Assembly: GCA_001421095.1 (NCBI GenBank)
Contig: LIIK01000002.1
Location: forward strand, 59,723 to 123,722
Origin: Candidatus [Bacteroides] periocalifornicus
Lineage (GTDB): Bacteria > Bacteroidota > Bacteroidia > Bacteroidales > CAJPTX01
DNA: 64,000 nt
Reading direction: 5' to 3'
Shown here: positions 44,507-53,368 of the stretch, one piece after another
Layout: each line of letters starts with the position of its first letter
Position numbering within the stretch: position 1 is the stretch's first letter
Translations under genes and position numbers: made by a program
Notes under the pieces: model-generated
What the model was told of the DNA's origin: nothing
Database searches by the model: none
The model's input: the letters and a program-made list of their open reading frames with translations, nothing else

Positions 44507-45060
44507 GACCCCGAGTTCATCCCGTGCTATGGCGCATTTTCGCCGCTTAGCGTACCCCAAAATCCTATGGGAGCCCCCAGTGGGTGGCTCTGCGGTTCAC
44601 CTACATGCGCACCGACGGCCCAGTATCTAGCCCCACGTGGCGCGCTGGCGAGCCCTCGGCTAGGCTCTCCATCCCCACCCTTCTGTGCTACGGGTCTTTC
44701 CGCGAGGCCGCCCTATGCTCTGGCCTCCGTATCGCAGGGCAGATTTTCGGACTCTGAGAGCCCAGACGGTTGCATTCGTCGGTTTCATGGGGCGTAGGAG
44801 TGTACACCCCGCAGGCGCCCATTCGCCACGCATTGCACGCCATCAATCAGAAAAAACGCCCGTTTTCCATATTCCTCCGTATGGCGTTCGCAGAATTCTT
44901 CGGAAATTTGCAACATCTAAAAAAACTTTTTGGTTCGGTTGCCCGACCCCTGGGTTGGGCCGCTTACCATACAGACTTCTAATCTACCGCAGGGCTGCGA
45001 CCTACTTTATCTAAGGGGTCCCAAGGGGATCATCAAGACGTTATGGGCAATAAAACGGTA
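44507..45060. other. Gene-free stretch between the palindrome and priA
   Basis: Several short frames are open here, but none has recognisable domains, a promoter or a signal peptide, and the region differs in composition from the genes around it. I see no gene in it. Confidence 0.45.
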
Positions 45061-45080
45061 GGGTGACAGCAAGGGGAAGG

Positions 45081-45104
45081 GGGAGGCCAAGCGGCCTCCC
45101 TTTT
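45081..45104 (+). terminator. Orphan plus-strand terminator-like hairpin
   Basis: GGGAGGCC/GGCCTCCC stem with a 4-base loop, followed by TTTT on the plus strand. No plus-strand gene precedes it within 20 kb, so it may end a small RNA or be a remnant. Confidence 0.5.
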
Positions 45105-45246
45105 CTGTGGAATCGTAAAGCTAAGACCTACAGAGGCTGGGTACAGGCCAACCGCAATTACTGACCCCGATATGCGCCTGCGCAGAGTGGCATACCCAAC
45201 GGAACATTGGGGTACGAAGGGGGACGAAAGTGACCAGCATAATACA

Positions 45247-45398
45247 AGACCGCCACAAAACCCACATACACGATGCGGCACGCCGCATAGCTACGGTCTG
45301 CGATAAATTGAATCGACTGATTAAAAACCCCTTACCCGCAAGAAGAGGAAAGCCTCCCTATAAAAGAGCGAATCCTTACGGGACTTTTGCAGAGGGTA
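45247..45398 (+). mobile_element. MITE-like element, copy C
   Basis: 152 bp. The right end TTTTGCAGAGGGTA is well conserved; the left end AGACCGCCACAAAA is partly eroded. The interior shares GATGCGGCACGCCGC, TGCGATAAATTGAATCG, CCCGCAAGAAGAGGAAA and CTTACGGGACTTTTGCA with copies A and B. Confidence 0.75.
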
Positions 45399-45402
45399 CT
45401 AT

Positions 45403-45444
45403 ACAGCGCGGGGCCGCCCTGCATGCAGGGCGGCCCCGCGCTGT
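45403..45444. repeat. Perfect 42-bp GC-rich palindrome at the priA 3' end
   Basis: 45403-45423 and 45424-45444 are exact reverse complements with no loop. It lies 44 bases beyond the priA stop and may act as a transcript-end hairpin, though no T tract follows on the minus strand. Confidence 0.8.
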
Positions 45445-45487
45445 CCGCTCTTTCTTCCTATGCCACGCCTCAGGGCTCTACGCCCGT

Positions 45488-48010
45488 CTACACCGGATCC
45501 ACATCCACGGTGATTTTTACCGTGCTACACCCCTTTTGCGCCCTTGTGCTAGTGATGGCCTGCAGGAGTATGCCCCTTACGGCAGCAAGGCTCTTGGCCA
45601 GCGGGATCTTGAGGAGTATCTGCAGCTGGAATTCTCGGCAAACCCTGGCCAACAGGGGCGCCTGCGGCCCGAGTACCATATCGCCTAGCTGCTGCCGGAG
45701 ATAGCCAGCAAGGTAGGCTGCCGCTGCATCTACCCTTTCCTGCTTTCCATGCCGAAGCATTATCGCCACCAGATGCCCAAAGGGAGGGTAGCCAAGGGCT
45801 TCCCGCTCTGCTATGGTATTCTGGTAAAAGGCGGTGTAGCTATGCTGGGCTACCCAGGTGAAAATGGGTTGCTCTGGCCGCTGGGTTTGGATTAGCACCC
45901 GGCCTAGCGTTTCGCGCCGTCCTGCTCGCCCCCCCACCTGCGCCATGAGCTGAAAAGCCCGCTCAGTGGCCCGGAAGTCTGGCATGCAGATAAGGGCATC
46001 GGCATTCAGAATCCCCACCAAGCGCACACGGCTAAAGTCTAGCCCCTTAGCCACCATCTGCGTGCCGATGAGAACATTGATCTCCCCATCAGAAAATTGC
46101 CCAATGACACTCTGCGCCCCCTCAGCCCCTTTCGTGGTATCGAGATCGAGACGCCCCACGCTGGCCGTAGGTATCAGTTGGGTGAGCTCCTCCTCTACCC
46201 TCTGGGTACCCAACCCCTGCAGATACAGCGAATGCCGGTGGCACTCTGGGCACTCTAGGGGGAGCGGCGCCACGTGCCCGCAGTAGTGGCAGTGCAGCGC
46301 ATTGCCTACCCTATGGTAGGTGAGGCTCACATCGCAGTTTGGGCAGGTGGCTACCCAGCCGCAGTCTGCGCATTGGCAGTAGGGCGCGTAACCACGGCGA
46401 TTCTGGAAGAGAATCACCTGGTAGTTATCCCTAAGAGCCTGTTCTACCGCGTCCAGCAGCACCACGGAAAAATGCCCCCGCGCCAGATTCTTAGCGCGCG
46501 CCTCGGCCATATCCACCAGTTCCACCTCTGGGAGCATCGACAGCCCATACCTTCCGGTAAGCTCTACCAGGCCGTACTTACCCTCTAGGGCATTGCGGTA
46601 GCTCTCTACGGCAGGGGTTGCCGTACCGAGCAACACCGGCACGCCCAGTAGCCTCCCCAGCACAATGGCGGCATTTCGCCCATGATACCGAGGGGCTGGC
46701 GAGGACTGCTTAAAGCTCATCTCGTGCTCCTCATCTACTATCACCAACCCGAGCCGGCTGAAGGGGAGCAACACCCCCGAGCGCGCGCATAGGATAATGT
46801 CTGGCCCCTGAGGGCTGCTGGAGGTTTCTGGGATTGGGGAACTGGTGTCGTGATGATTACCCCGCCCCCCCATCCCTCGGAGCGCATTGTAGAGCGACGT
46901 GCGCTCGCTATCGGAGAGCCGGCTGTGGTACACCCCTACTCTAGAGCCAAACACCGCCCTCAACCGCCCTATTATCTGCTCGGTAAGGGCAATTTCTGGG
47001 AGGAGGTAGAGAACCTGCTTCCCTTGGGCTAGCGTTTTGGCTATCAGATGGATGTAAATTTCAGTTTTGCCACTCCCGGTAACACCATGCAGCAGGGTAA
47101 CCCCATGGGTACGCATGGAGGCTTGGAGCTGTTCTAGTGCTTGCTGTTGGGGGGCTGAAAGCTTGGTTAGTTGGCCAATCTCCTCGTTCTCTGCGGTATA
47201 GAATGCCGAGTCGAACGAAGTCCTTATGAGCAGGCCCTTCTTCTCCAGCGCGCTCAGAATCCCTGGGGTGGCTTGCCCCTGCGTGAGAAGTTCTCCCCGA
47301 CTAATGGATGCCATGGTAGCCCCCCCCATCTCTACGATTCTAGAGAACGCATACGCGAATGCGCGATGTTGCCCTTTGTGCTTAACGTTCTGCAGCACCT
47401 CCTTTAGCCCCCCCCTCTCCAGACACCTCCGTGGCACCTGGTAGTAGATTTTAGCGCGAGGGGTGCTTTTCCGCCGAATACGCTCCTCTAGGGCTACTAG
47501 GCCGAGATCCATCAGGTGCTTGAGGGCCTTCATGTAGTCTCTATCTCCCTTTACGGGCAGCAGCAGCTCTAGTTTAAGCTCCTTGGCTAGCTGCACACGC
47601 CCCAGCATCTCCTTAGCCAGGAATGGCATGCTGGGCAATGGGGGCAACTCTGGGTAGCAGGCGCACACGTAGGCATCACGATCAAACCTCAAACCTGCTG
47701 GCAGCGTAGCACGCACCATGTCGCCAAGCGTGCAGCAGTAGTACTCGGCCATCCATTCCCAGAGCTGCAGCTGCCCTTCTAGCACCACGGGGGTAGGATC
47801 TAAAATGGCCTGAACCTTTCGTACTGTTCTGCTATCCAATCCGTTCACCCCTACCTGCCACACTATGCCAGCCTGCAGCCGCTCGCCCAAGGGTACCAGC
47901 ACCTGTAGCCCCCGCACCATCTGGCCCTTCAGCTCTTCGGGTACTGCATAGGTGTAGGGGGTAGATAGCGCAAGTGGCAGTACTACAGAAATATAGAGCG
48001 GTGTTCCCAT
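45488..48010 (-). CDS. priA: Primosomal replication protein N' (PriA helicase)
   Basis: 840 residues. The N-terminal DNA-binding domain is followed by a DEAD-like helicase core with Walker A G-V-T-G-S-G-K-T and D-E-E-H. The zinc-binding cysteines sit in C-x-x-C pairs (C-Q-C-A-D-C-G ... C-P-N-C ... C-H-Y-C-G ... C-P-E-C), and helicase motifs V-VI follow. PriA reloads the replisome at stalled forks by 3'-5' unwinding. The gene is 27 bases downstream of the serine-hydrolase frame on the same strand. Confidence 0.96.
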   Translation of the reverse strand: MGTPLYISVVLPLALSTPYTYAVPEELKGQMVRGLQVLVPLGERLQAGIVWQVGVNGLDSRTVRKVQAILDPTPVVLEGQLQLWEWMAEYYCCTLGDMVRATLPAGLRFDRDAYVCACYPELPPLPSMPFLAKEMLGRVQLAKELKLELLLPVKGDRDYMKALKHLMDLGLVALEERIRRKSTPRAKIYYQVPRRCLERGGLKEVLQNVKHKGQHRAFAYAFSRIVEMGGATMASISRGELLTQGQATPGILSALEKKGLLIRTSFDSAFYTAENEEIGQLTKLSAPQQQALEQLQASMRTHGVTLLHGVTGSGKTEIYIHLIAKTLAQGKQVLYLLPEIALTEQIIGRLRAVFGSRVGVYHSRLSDSERTSLYNALRGMGGRGNHHDTSSPIPETSSSPQGPDIILCARSGVLLPFSRLGLVIVDEEHEMSFKQSSPAPRYHGRNAAIVLGRLLGVPVLLGTATPAVESYRNALEGKYGLVELTGRYGLSMLPEVELVDMAEARAKNLARGHFSVVLLDAVEQALRDNYQVILFQNRRGYAPYCQCADCGWVATCPNCDVSLTYHRVGNALHCHYCGHVAPLPLECPECHRHSLYLQGLGTQRVEEELTQLIPTASVGRLDLDTTKGAEGAQSVIGQFSDGEINVLIGTQMVAKGLDFSRVRLVGILNADALICMPDFRATERAFQLMAQVGGRAGRRETLGRVLIQTQRPEQPIFTWVAQHSYTAFYQNTIAEREALGYPPFGHLVAIMLRHGKQERVDAAAAYLAGYLRQQLGDMVLGPQAPLLARVCREFQLQILLKIPLAKSLAAVRGILLQAITSTRAQKGCSTVKITVDVDPV

Positions 48011-48037
48011 AGATTTATTGATTGAACCGCCGAACTC

Positions 48038-49075
48038 CTAACGCTCCAGCTCCTTTGCCGCCTGGTAAAGCACCTCCATGAGCTGCGCCCTCACCCTAAG
48101 GCTGAGAATCTTCAGGTTATTCGAGTCGGGAAAGGCCCTATTGCCCAACAGCACAAACACGAACTCCGCCTCTGGATCGATCCACAGTATCGTACCCGTA
48201 AAACCTGTATGCCCATAGCTTGCCATAGAGACCGAGGGGGCCACAAAGGTAGAGCTCCTGCTCCGCTCGCTAATCTTGTCGAACCCGAGGCCTCGGGGCG
48301 TGAACTCATTCACCTGCAGGGGCTGTGTGAATATGCGCACCGTGGTGTCGTTCAGGTAGCGTAGCCCGCCATAGATGCCTCCGCTGAGCAACATCTGCCC
48401 CAGCACGGCCAGATCTGATGCGGTGGAGAATAGCCCCGCATGCCCAGCAATGCCGCCTAGCATGGCGGCTGTCATATCATGCGCATAGCCCTGCACCACG
48501 GCCTTGCGGAAAAAGATGTCGTTTTCCGACGGGGCGCACTGGCCTGCTAGCCCCTTTTCCCACGGATTATAGCCCGTATGGCGCATGCCCAGCGGCACGT
48601 AGAATGAGGCGGCTACCAGAGAGTCTATCCGTCCCTTAAGCGTTCGTTCTACCAGTCGCTGCAGTAGGATAAAACCCCAGTCGCTGTAGCGGTAGAGCCC
48701 TGCATTTTTAAGCGGCGTGTGCGCCACCTGGTACAGCATGGAATCTGGCAGATCGGCACGGCCAAATAGCCCCTCGGCCACGGGGATCGGGAATTCTGCC
48801 GAACGCTGATGCCGGTAGTAGAGGGCTGAGGGGATGCAGTGCTTGTTCATATTCGTCCTATCGGAGGGCTTTCCCATCCGTAGGGCGTATTCGTCGGAGA
48901 AGGTGCGTGCCGTTATGCCCAGCCCGGGCTTAAGCGACTCGAGGGTCTGGAGGTAAAAGGCCTTTGCGGCTCGTAGGCCAGCCTGGTGCAGCAAGAGGTC
49001 GACAATCTTAATCTTGCCCACCTGGGCTGTATCGTACTCGGGGATGTACTTCCTAAGCTGCCCCTCGAGGCTCAC
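48038..49075 (-). CDS. C-terminal part of a GH3/beta-lactamase protein (serine hydrolase domain), separated by a frameshift
   Basis: 345 residues. It begins at a GTG overlapping the upstream stop (GTGA) but enters the beta-lactamase-fold domain in the middle: the S-L-T-K catalytic motif is on the upstream frame, while L-R-K-Y-I-P-E-Y, L-L-L-H-Q-A-G, the Y-S-D motif and H-T-G-F-T-G-T are here. It therefore cannot be an independent enzyme. Intact homologs in this phylum carry GH3 and this domain on one chain of roughly 1000 residues. The two frames join at an A10 run that contains the A-AAA-AAG slippery heptamer. Confidence 0.85.
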   Translation of the reverse strand: MSLEGQLRKYIPEYDTAQVGKIKIVDLLLHQAGLRAAKAFYLQTLESLKPGLGITARTFSDEYALRMGKPSDRTNMNKHCIPSALYYRHQRSAEFPIPVAEGLFGRADLPDSMLYQVAHTPLKNAGLYRYSDWGFILLQRLVERTLKGRIDSLVAASFYVPLGMRHTGYNPWEKGLAGQCAPSENDIFFRKAVVQGYAHDMTAAMLGGIAGHAGLFSTASDLAVLGQMLLSGGIYGGLRYLNDTTVRIFTQPLQVNEFTPRGLGFDKISERSRSSTFVAPSVSMASYGHTGFTGTILWIDPEAEFVFVLLGNRAFPDSNNLKILSLRVRAQLMEVLYQAAKELER

Positions 49076-49085
49076 TTTTTTTTTT
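49037..49085 (-). promoter_or_regulatory. Putative -1 programmed frameshift signal (slippery A-AAA-AAG plus downstream stem)
   Basis: On the minus strand a run of ten A is followed by G-TGA. The zero-frame codons AAA-AAG preceded by A form the canonical A_AAA_AAG heptamer (49081-49075) with the stop next. A possible stem starts five bases later: CTC-(GA)-GGGG (49069-49061) with CCCC-GAG (49043-49037). A slip of -1 joins the two frames exactly. An assembly error in the homopolymer is an alternative. Confidence 0.5.
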
Positions 49086-51216
49086 CGACAGCCTGCATAA
49101 CCAGGGGTACCGTTGCGGCAATCTTGGTGAGGGAGGCGATATCGTAGCGCGTAGTATCAGTTACTGCAGGCCAGCTCGCACCGTAGCCGTATCGCCCAAA
49201 GCTCCTGGAATAGAATACCTGCCCCCGGCTCACTGCAAGCACCTGTCCACCCGGCATCACCCCGCTGTCGATGGCCATCCGCACCAGGGAATCGGCCTGT
49301 ACAATGTATTGATTCTCAGGGGTAGAACCGCAATCGGCTACTCGCCAGCCCAACCGTATCTGCCGGATAATATCACGCCCGCTACCCCTAGGGAGCGCAC
49401 TGCCCACCGATACGGGCAACCGGCCACCCACCTCACAGCCTCCAAAAAGAGCCTGCGCCGCAAAGAAACGCATATAGCTCTCTGCCCCGTAAGCCACAAG
49501 CACCCCGGCAAACTTCTCTGGCGGAGTAAAATACTGCAATGCGTAGGGCGAGCCGAACAGGACAAGAATCGTTGGCCGAGCCTTCGCGCAGGCGTTGATA
49601 AAGGCCATCTGCGCTTGGCTAATACCGAAATTCTTCTCTGGCAGGGCATTGGTTGTCTGCACGGCTACTATCGCTAGCGTATGTATTCCTAGCCGTTTGG
49701 CTGCCTGCTCGTCAGCATTCTCGCCCTCGGCCAGCTCGCCGCTTACGGCAGTGTACTGGGCGTAGCGAAGCAGTGTGGGGGCAAACCCTTCACGCTCCTC
49801 CTCTAGGTAGCTCACTAGGGCTATCCGTTCGCGATCTGGCCTTAGTATGGGCACTAGGCTATCGTTGAGCAACGTAAGGCTATGCTGCGCGATTTCTCTG
49901 GCGAGATTACCGTACTCAGGACGGTCGAGGTCTTGCGCCACTCCCTCTACGTTGGGAAGGTCGCTTTTAGGGCCAATGAGCCTATATTTGGCTCGTAATA
50001 TGCGCTTGCAGGTGGTCTCTACGCGCTGTATCGGTATTGCGCCCGCACGTACCGCCTTTGCGATCTTGGCTATGGCCGTATGCACATCCTGGGGGCATAG
50101 CAGGACATCGCACCCCGCCTGGTAGGCATCAAGCGCCACTTCTGCCGGCTTCTTGCCATTGGATACAGCCCCCATATTCAAGGCATCGGAACAGATAAGG
50201 CCTCCATACCCTAGCTGGGTTCGCAGCAGAGTTCCCAACACTCCAGGATTGAGGGAGCAGGAAAGCCCAGGAGTCTCGCCCTTCCAATCGATGGCCAAGT
50301 GCCCTACCATCATCATCCCGATCCCGTGCGATATCAGGTGCTTAAAGGGCAGGAGATCTATCCTATTGAGCGAATCCACAGGACGATTGATGAAAGGGAG
50401 CGCGTGGTGGGAATCCACACTCACGCTGCCGTGCCCGGGGAAATGCTTAGCACAGGCCAACACGCCCCCCTGCTGCATCCCCTGAGCGTAAGCTAATCCG
50501 AACTGCGCTACTACCTCAGGGCTATCCGAAAAGGCCCTTACGCCAATCACGGGATTCCGGGGGTTCGTATTGACATCGACCACGGGAGCAAAATTGATAT
50601 GCAGCCCTAACCGCCTCATCTGCCTAGCGATCTGCTGCCCCATACGGTAGGCCAGCTGCGGCTCGCCTGTTGCTGCCAGCGCCATAGCGCGGGGGTAGCT
50701 CGCACCATCGGCAAGGCGCATACCCAGCCCCCACTCCCCGTCGATAGCCATAAGAAGGGGAACCTTGGCCGCCTGCTGATAGGCCACGGTCTGCGCTGCC
50801 TCATTGGCTACCGTCCCTTGGAAAAAGATGATGCCCCCCACCCCATGCTTTTCCACCAGGCGCAGTACCTCAGCATTCGGTTCTCCTCCCTCACGGCTAT
50901 AGACCTGCAGCATGAAGGATTGCGCTATACGCCCCTCAAGCTTAAGGGCATTGTACACGGAATCGACCCACTGATTCTCGCCCGAGAGTGAATCGGCCGG
51001 TTTCCCGCTGAAAACGCCCTCCTGCCAACCCCAAGAGGATTCCCTGGGCAGATGCCGCTGCTGGCGAATCGTAAGCCCATCAATACGACCAATAGCGCCA
51101 GACTCAGCATGCGCTGGACGCCTCCCATTCCCAAACCCCATTCCCCCCAAGAGGAGCATCCCCCAGAATAGAACACATGACAATATTCGCAGAAATACCA
51201 TGCCCAAAATCCTCAT
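49072..51216 (-). CDS. GH3 beta-N-acetylglucosaminidase-like protein, N-terminal part, with start of the serine hydrolase domain
   Basis: 714 residues. A signal peptide (M-R-I-L-G-M-V-F-L-R-I) leads to a GH3 domain with the NagZ-type K-H-F-P-G-H-G ... D-S-H motif and the nucleophile region C-S-D-A-L-N-M-G-A-V. These enzymes cleave terminal N-acetylhexosamine from peptidoglycan fragments or glycans. After the GH3 C-terminal domain the chain starts a beta-lactamase-like fold and reaches the catalytic S-L-T-K near residue 698, then ends V-E-K-K-K-stop at an A10 tract (49076-49085). The remainder of the fold is in the -1 frame at 48038-49075. Confidence 0.88.
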   Translation of the reverse strand: MRILGMVFLRILSCVLFWGMLLLGGMGFGNGRRPAHAESGAIGRIDGLTIRQQRHLPRESSWGWQEGVFSGKPADSLSGENQWVDSVYNALKLEGRIAQSFMLQVYSREGGEPNAEVLRLVEKHGVGGIIFFQGTVANEAAQTVAYQQAAKVPLLMAIDGEWGLGMRLADGASYPRAMALAATGEPQLAYRMGQQIARQMRRLGLHINFAPVVDVNTNPRNPVIGVRAFSDSPEVVAQFGLAYAQGMQQGGVLACAKHFPGHGSVSVDSHHALPFINRPVDSLNRIDLLPFKHLISHGIGMMMVGHLAIDWKGETPGLSCSLNPGVLGTLLRTQLGYGGLICSDALNMGAVSNGKKPAEVALDAYQAGCDVLLCPQDVHTAIAKIAKAVRAGAIPIQRVETTCKRILRAKYRLIGPKSDLPNVEGVAQDLDRPEYGNLAREIAQHSLTLLNDSLVPILRPDRERIALVSYLEEEREGFAPTLLRYAQYTAVSGELAEGENADEQAAKRLGIHTLAIVAVQTTNALPEKNFGISQAQMAFINACAKARPTILVLFGSPYALQYFTPPEKFAGVLVAYGAESYMRFFAAQALFGGCEVGGRLPVSVGSALPRGSGRDIIRQIRLGWRVADCGSTPENQYIVQADSLVRMAIDSGVMPGGQVLAVSRGQVFYSRSFGRYGYGASWPAVTDTTRYDIASLTKIAATVPLVMQAVEKKK

Positions 51217-51376
51217 TTGACAAGAAATGCAGTGGGTTCACCCCCCAAAAGAACAGCGAATGGCACACGCAAATTGACGCGATGCCAATCGCTCAGCGCA
51301 GCACACACCCAACGAAGGCAAGGAAACCCCGCAACGAACGTGCAACGCCCCCTCGCCCGTAGCAGACTCTACGCCC

Positions 51377-52075
51377 CTACTTCGGAGAGATGAAGCGCAA
51401 CGAGCTCAGGAGCACATCGCGGTACGATTTCCCGATGGGAAGGCGAACGGCTTCACCCTTATAGCTCATTATCACAACGTTATCCTCTATACTCTCTATC
51501 TTCGTAGTATTCACGATGTAGGAGCGATGTATGCGCCGGAATACTCCGTGCGGCAAGTGCCCCTCTACGGCTTTCAGGGTAAAGTGCAGCGTGAACCTCC
51601 CTCGCTCGGCAAAGATATTCACGTAGTTCTCCATGGATTCTACCCAAAAGATGGAAGAATACGGCACGCGAACCAGCGATGAGTTCTTCTTGAGGAAAAG
51701 CTCGCCCTCTGCCGAAATGGGATTCATAGATTTAAGGGCTCGCTGCACTGCCTTGTAGAATCGTGCGTAGGCCACTGGTTTAAGCAGGTAGTCGATAGCG
51801 CCAAAATCGAATGCCTTGAGCGCGTACTCCTCCGAGGCAGACACCATAATCACCTGGGGGGGATTCTCGAAGGTGTCGAGGAACTCAAAGCCATCCATCT
51901 CGGGCAGGCGCACGTCCAGAAATATCAGGTCGATATCTGGATTGGTATGCAGGAAGTTAATGGCCTCTATAGAGGTGGCAAACTGCCCAGCATCCACCAG
52001 GAAGTCGGTTCTCGCGATGTACTCCGCCAGTATCCGGAGGCTCACGCTATCATCATCTATAATTATACAGCGCAT
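51377..52075 (-). CDS. LytTR-type DNA-binding response regulator
   Basis: 232 residues. The receiver domain has acidic D7-D8-D9, phospho-acceptor D54 (F-L-D-V-R-L-P) and K in L-L-K-P. The C-terminal LytTR domain (about 125-228) has the typical V-E-S-M-E-N-Y-V-N and R-R-I-H-R-S-Y-I-V-N. It would bind DNA repeats after phosphorylation by a membrane histidine kinase; no kinase gene is adjacent. Confidence 0.94.
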   Translation of the reverse strand: MRCIIIDDDSVSLRILAEYIARTDFLVDAGQFATSIEAINFLHTNPDIDLIFLDVRLPEMDGFEFLDTFENPPQVIMVSASEEYALKAFDFGAIDYLLKPVAYARFYKAVQRALKSMNPISAEGELFLKKNSSLVRVPYSSIFWVESMENYVNIFAERGRFTLHFTLKAVEGHLPHGVFRRIHRSYIVNTTKIESIEDNVVIMSYKGEAVRLPIGKSYRDVLLSSLRFISPK

Positions 52076-52540
52076 GGGTTGAATCTATTAGGTTGAAAAT
52101 GGTAATCATCACACAACAGCAGCTCTTATCGCAATGCAGGCGGAGAGGGAACAAGCCCACCCCCACCGCAAGCCACCGCCACTCGGCAATTCTACAGTAT
52201 TCCTCTATCTTGCAGTGCCCCGTGGCTAGGCATCTAGCAAGTTACAGCTTCTTGGGCAAACCATAATGAACGCCACCCACAGGGGGCAAGGATCGGAGTA
52301 CACCCGATGCGGGCAGCAGCAGTTTCAGGCAAGCTAGTATGGGGCAAACGACCGCCTCGAGCAAACAGACCCCGAGGGAATACGCTGAACAATACGGCAC
52401 GCCGCCCCGCAAGGTTCTTCTATAGCCGTAAGCATCTGGTTCAGCAGCCCCCAAACCGAAAAAGAAAAGGGATACCGTGGCAAGCCAATCCGCACGACAC
52501 CTTTTCAGTAGGCTCACTGATATAGATGGGAGGTAGGATG
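52076..52540. other. Gene-free stretch between the LytTR regulator and HU
   Basis: I see no gene, promoter element or repeat; short open frames here lack family features. Confidence 0.45.
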
Positions 52541-52542
52541 GC

Positions 52543-52591
52543 AAAAAAAAAAGCACGTAGAGAGCTCTTTTTACTGACGCTCTCCACGTGC
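52543..52591 (-). terminator. Terminator of the HU gene
   Basis: A 13-bp stem (52553-52565 with 52579-52591) with one G-U wobble on the minus-strand RNA, followed by ten T (52552-52543). Confidence 0.92.
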
Positions 52592-52630
52592 CTCAAATTG
52601 CCGCCCTAGCCTCTACGGGCTGGGGAATGG

Positions 52631-52903
52631 CTACTTCACCCGCTTTTCGAGATCTGCGCCCGGTTTGAAACGAACCACTTTGCAGGCGGGTATCTGGATC
52701 TTCGCCCGAGTCTTAGGATTCATCCCCGTGCGCGCCTTGCGCTCTTTTACCGAGAATGTGCCAAAACCTACGAGTGATACGGAATCACCCTTACCCAGCG
52801 CATCTGAGGTTGCCTTTAGCACAGCTTCCAATGCGCCCTTTGCAGCAGCCTTCGTTATCCCGGCTTCCTGCGCTATGATATCCACCAACTCTGTCTTATT
52901 CAT
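52631..52903 (-). CDS. HU-family DNA-binding protein
   Basis: 90 residues, full length. The N-terminal M-N-K-T-E-L-V-D-I-I-A dimerisation helices and the arm sequence G-F-G-T-F-S-V-K-E-R-K-A-R-T-G-M-N-P are diagnostic of HU/IHF proteins, which bend and compact DNA. It is monocistronic, with its own terminator and a TAACTTTG promoter element at 52959-52966. Confidence 0.95.
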   Translation of the reverse strand: MNKTELVDIIAQEAGITKAAAKGALEAVLKATSDALGKGDSVSLVGFGTFSVKERKARTGMNPKTRAKIQIPACKVVRFKPGADLEKRVK

Positions 52904-52958
52904 AACTCCTGCTTACTGGTTTAGTGTATCTATTGGGTGTCGCCCCACTTTACGGGGA

Positions 52959-52966
52959 CAAAGTTA
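52959..52966 (-). promoter_or_regulatory. -7-like element for HU
   Basis: TAACTTTG on the minus strand, 56 bases before the start codon. Confidence 0.5.
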
Positions 52967-53122
52967 GCAAATATCTCTATACGCCCAACACCTTTGCGCA
53001 AATACTTCGAAAATTAATCTTTGTGAAATCTTTAATTTAACTATCAATCAGCTTCTTACAGATTTACCCTTTAGGCAGATCTAGGTAAAAATACTAAACC
53101 CGCCAGAAAAGCCCTAAAAGGA

Positions 53123-53155
53123 TTTGGCGATTTCGGGAAAAGAGCCTACCTTTGC
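53123..53155 (+). promoter_or_regulatory. Promoter of the SRP RNA
   Basis: A TTTG (53123-53126) is separated by 20 bases from TACCTTTGC (53147-53155), which is the full Bacteroidota -33/-7 arrangement. The RNA starts just after. Confidence 0.8.
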
Positions 53156-53156
53156 G

Positions 53157-53257
53157 GTGGGTAAGTCTTGCACGACCAGCTCCCCTTGAAACTCCCCAGG
53201 GCCGGAAGGCAGCAAGGATAGAGGGTCGTAGCGGTGCGATGCAAGTAGCTTACCCAC
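53157..53257 (+). ncRNA. ffs: Signal recognition particle RNA (4.5S-type, small bacterial SRP RNA)
   Basis: The apical loop region GGGCCGGAAGGCAGCAAGG (53200-53218) is the conserved SRP54/Ffh-binding domain, containing the GGAA tetraloop and the asymmetric internal loop. The outermost bases pair GTGGGTAAG with CTTACCCAC (53158-53166 region with 53249-53257), and T7 follows as terminator (53258-53264). With Ffh it targets nascent membrane proteins to FtsY and SecYEG. Length about 101 bases. Confidence 0.93.
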
Positions 53258-53368
53258 TTTTTTTATCCATCACCAGCACTACGGATGGCTGAATAAAGAG
53301 CACCAACAGCCCCATCCGCCGCGCTGCTAGCCGCCATGTAAACCTGCAGATCAACAAACCCCTTTGCC

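Noticed and set aside
44567..45014. Small open frames between the palindrome and priA
   Set aside because: They have no recognisable domain, no promoter element and compositional features of non-coding DNA.
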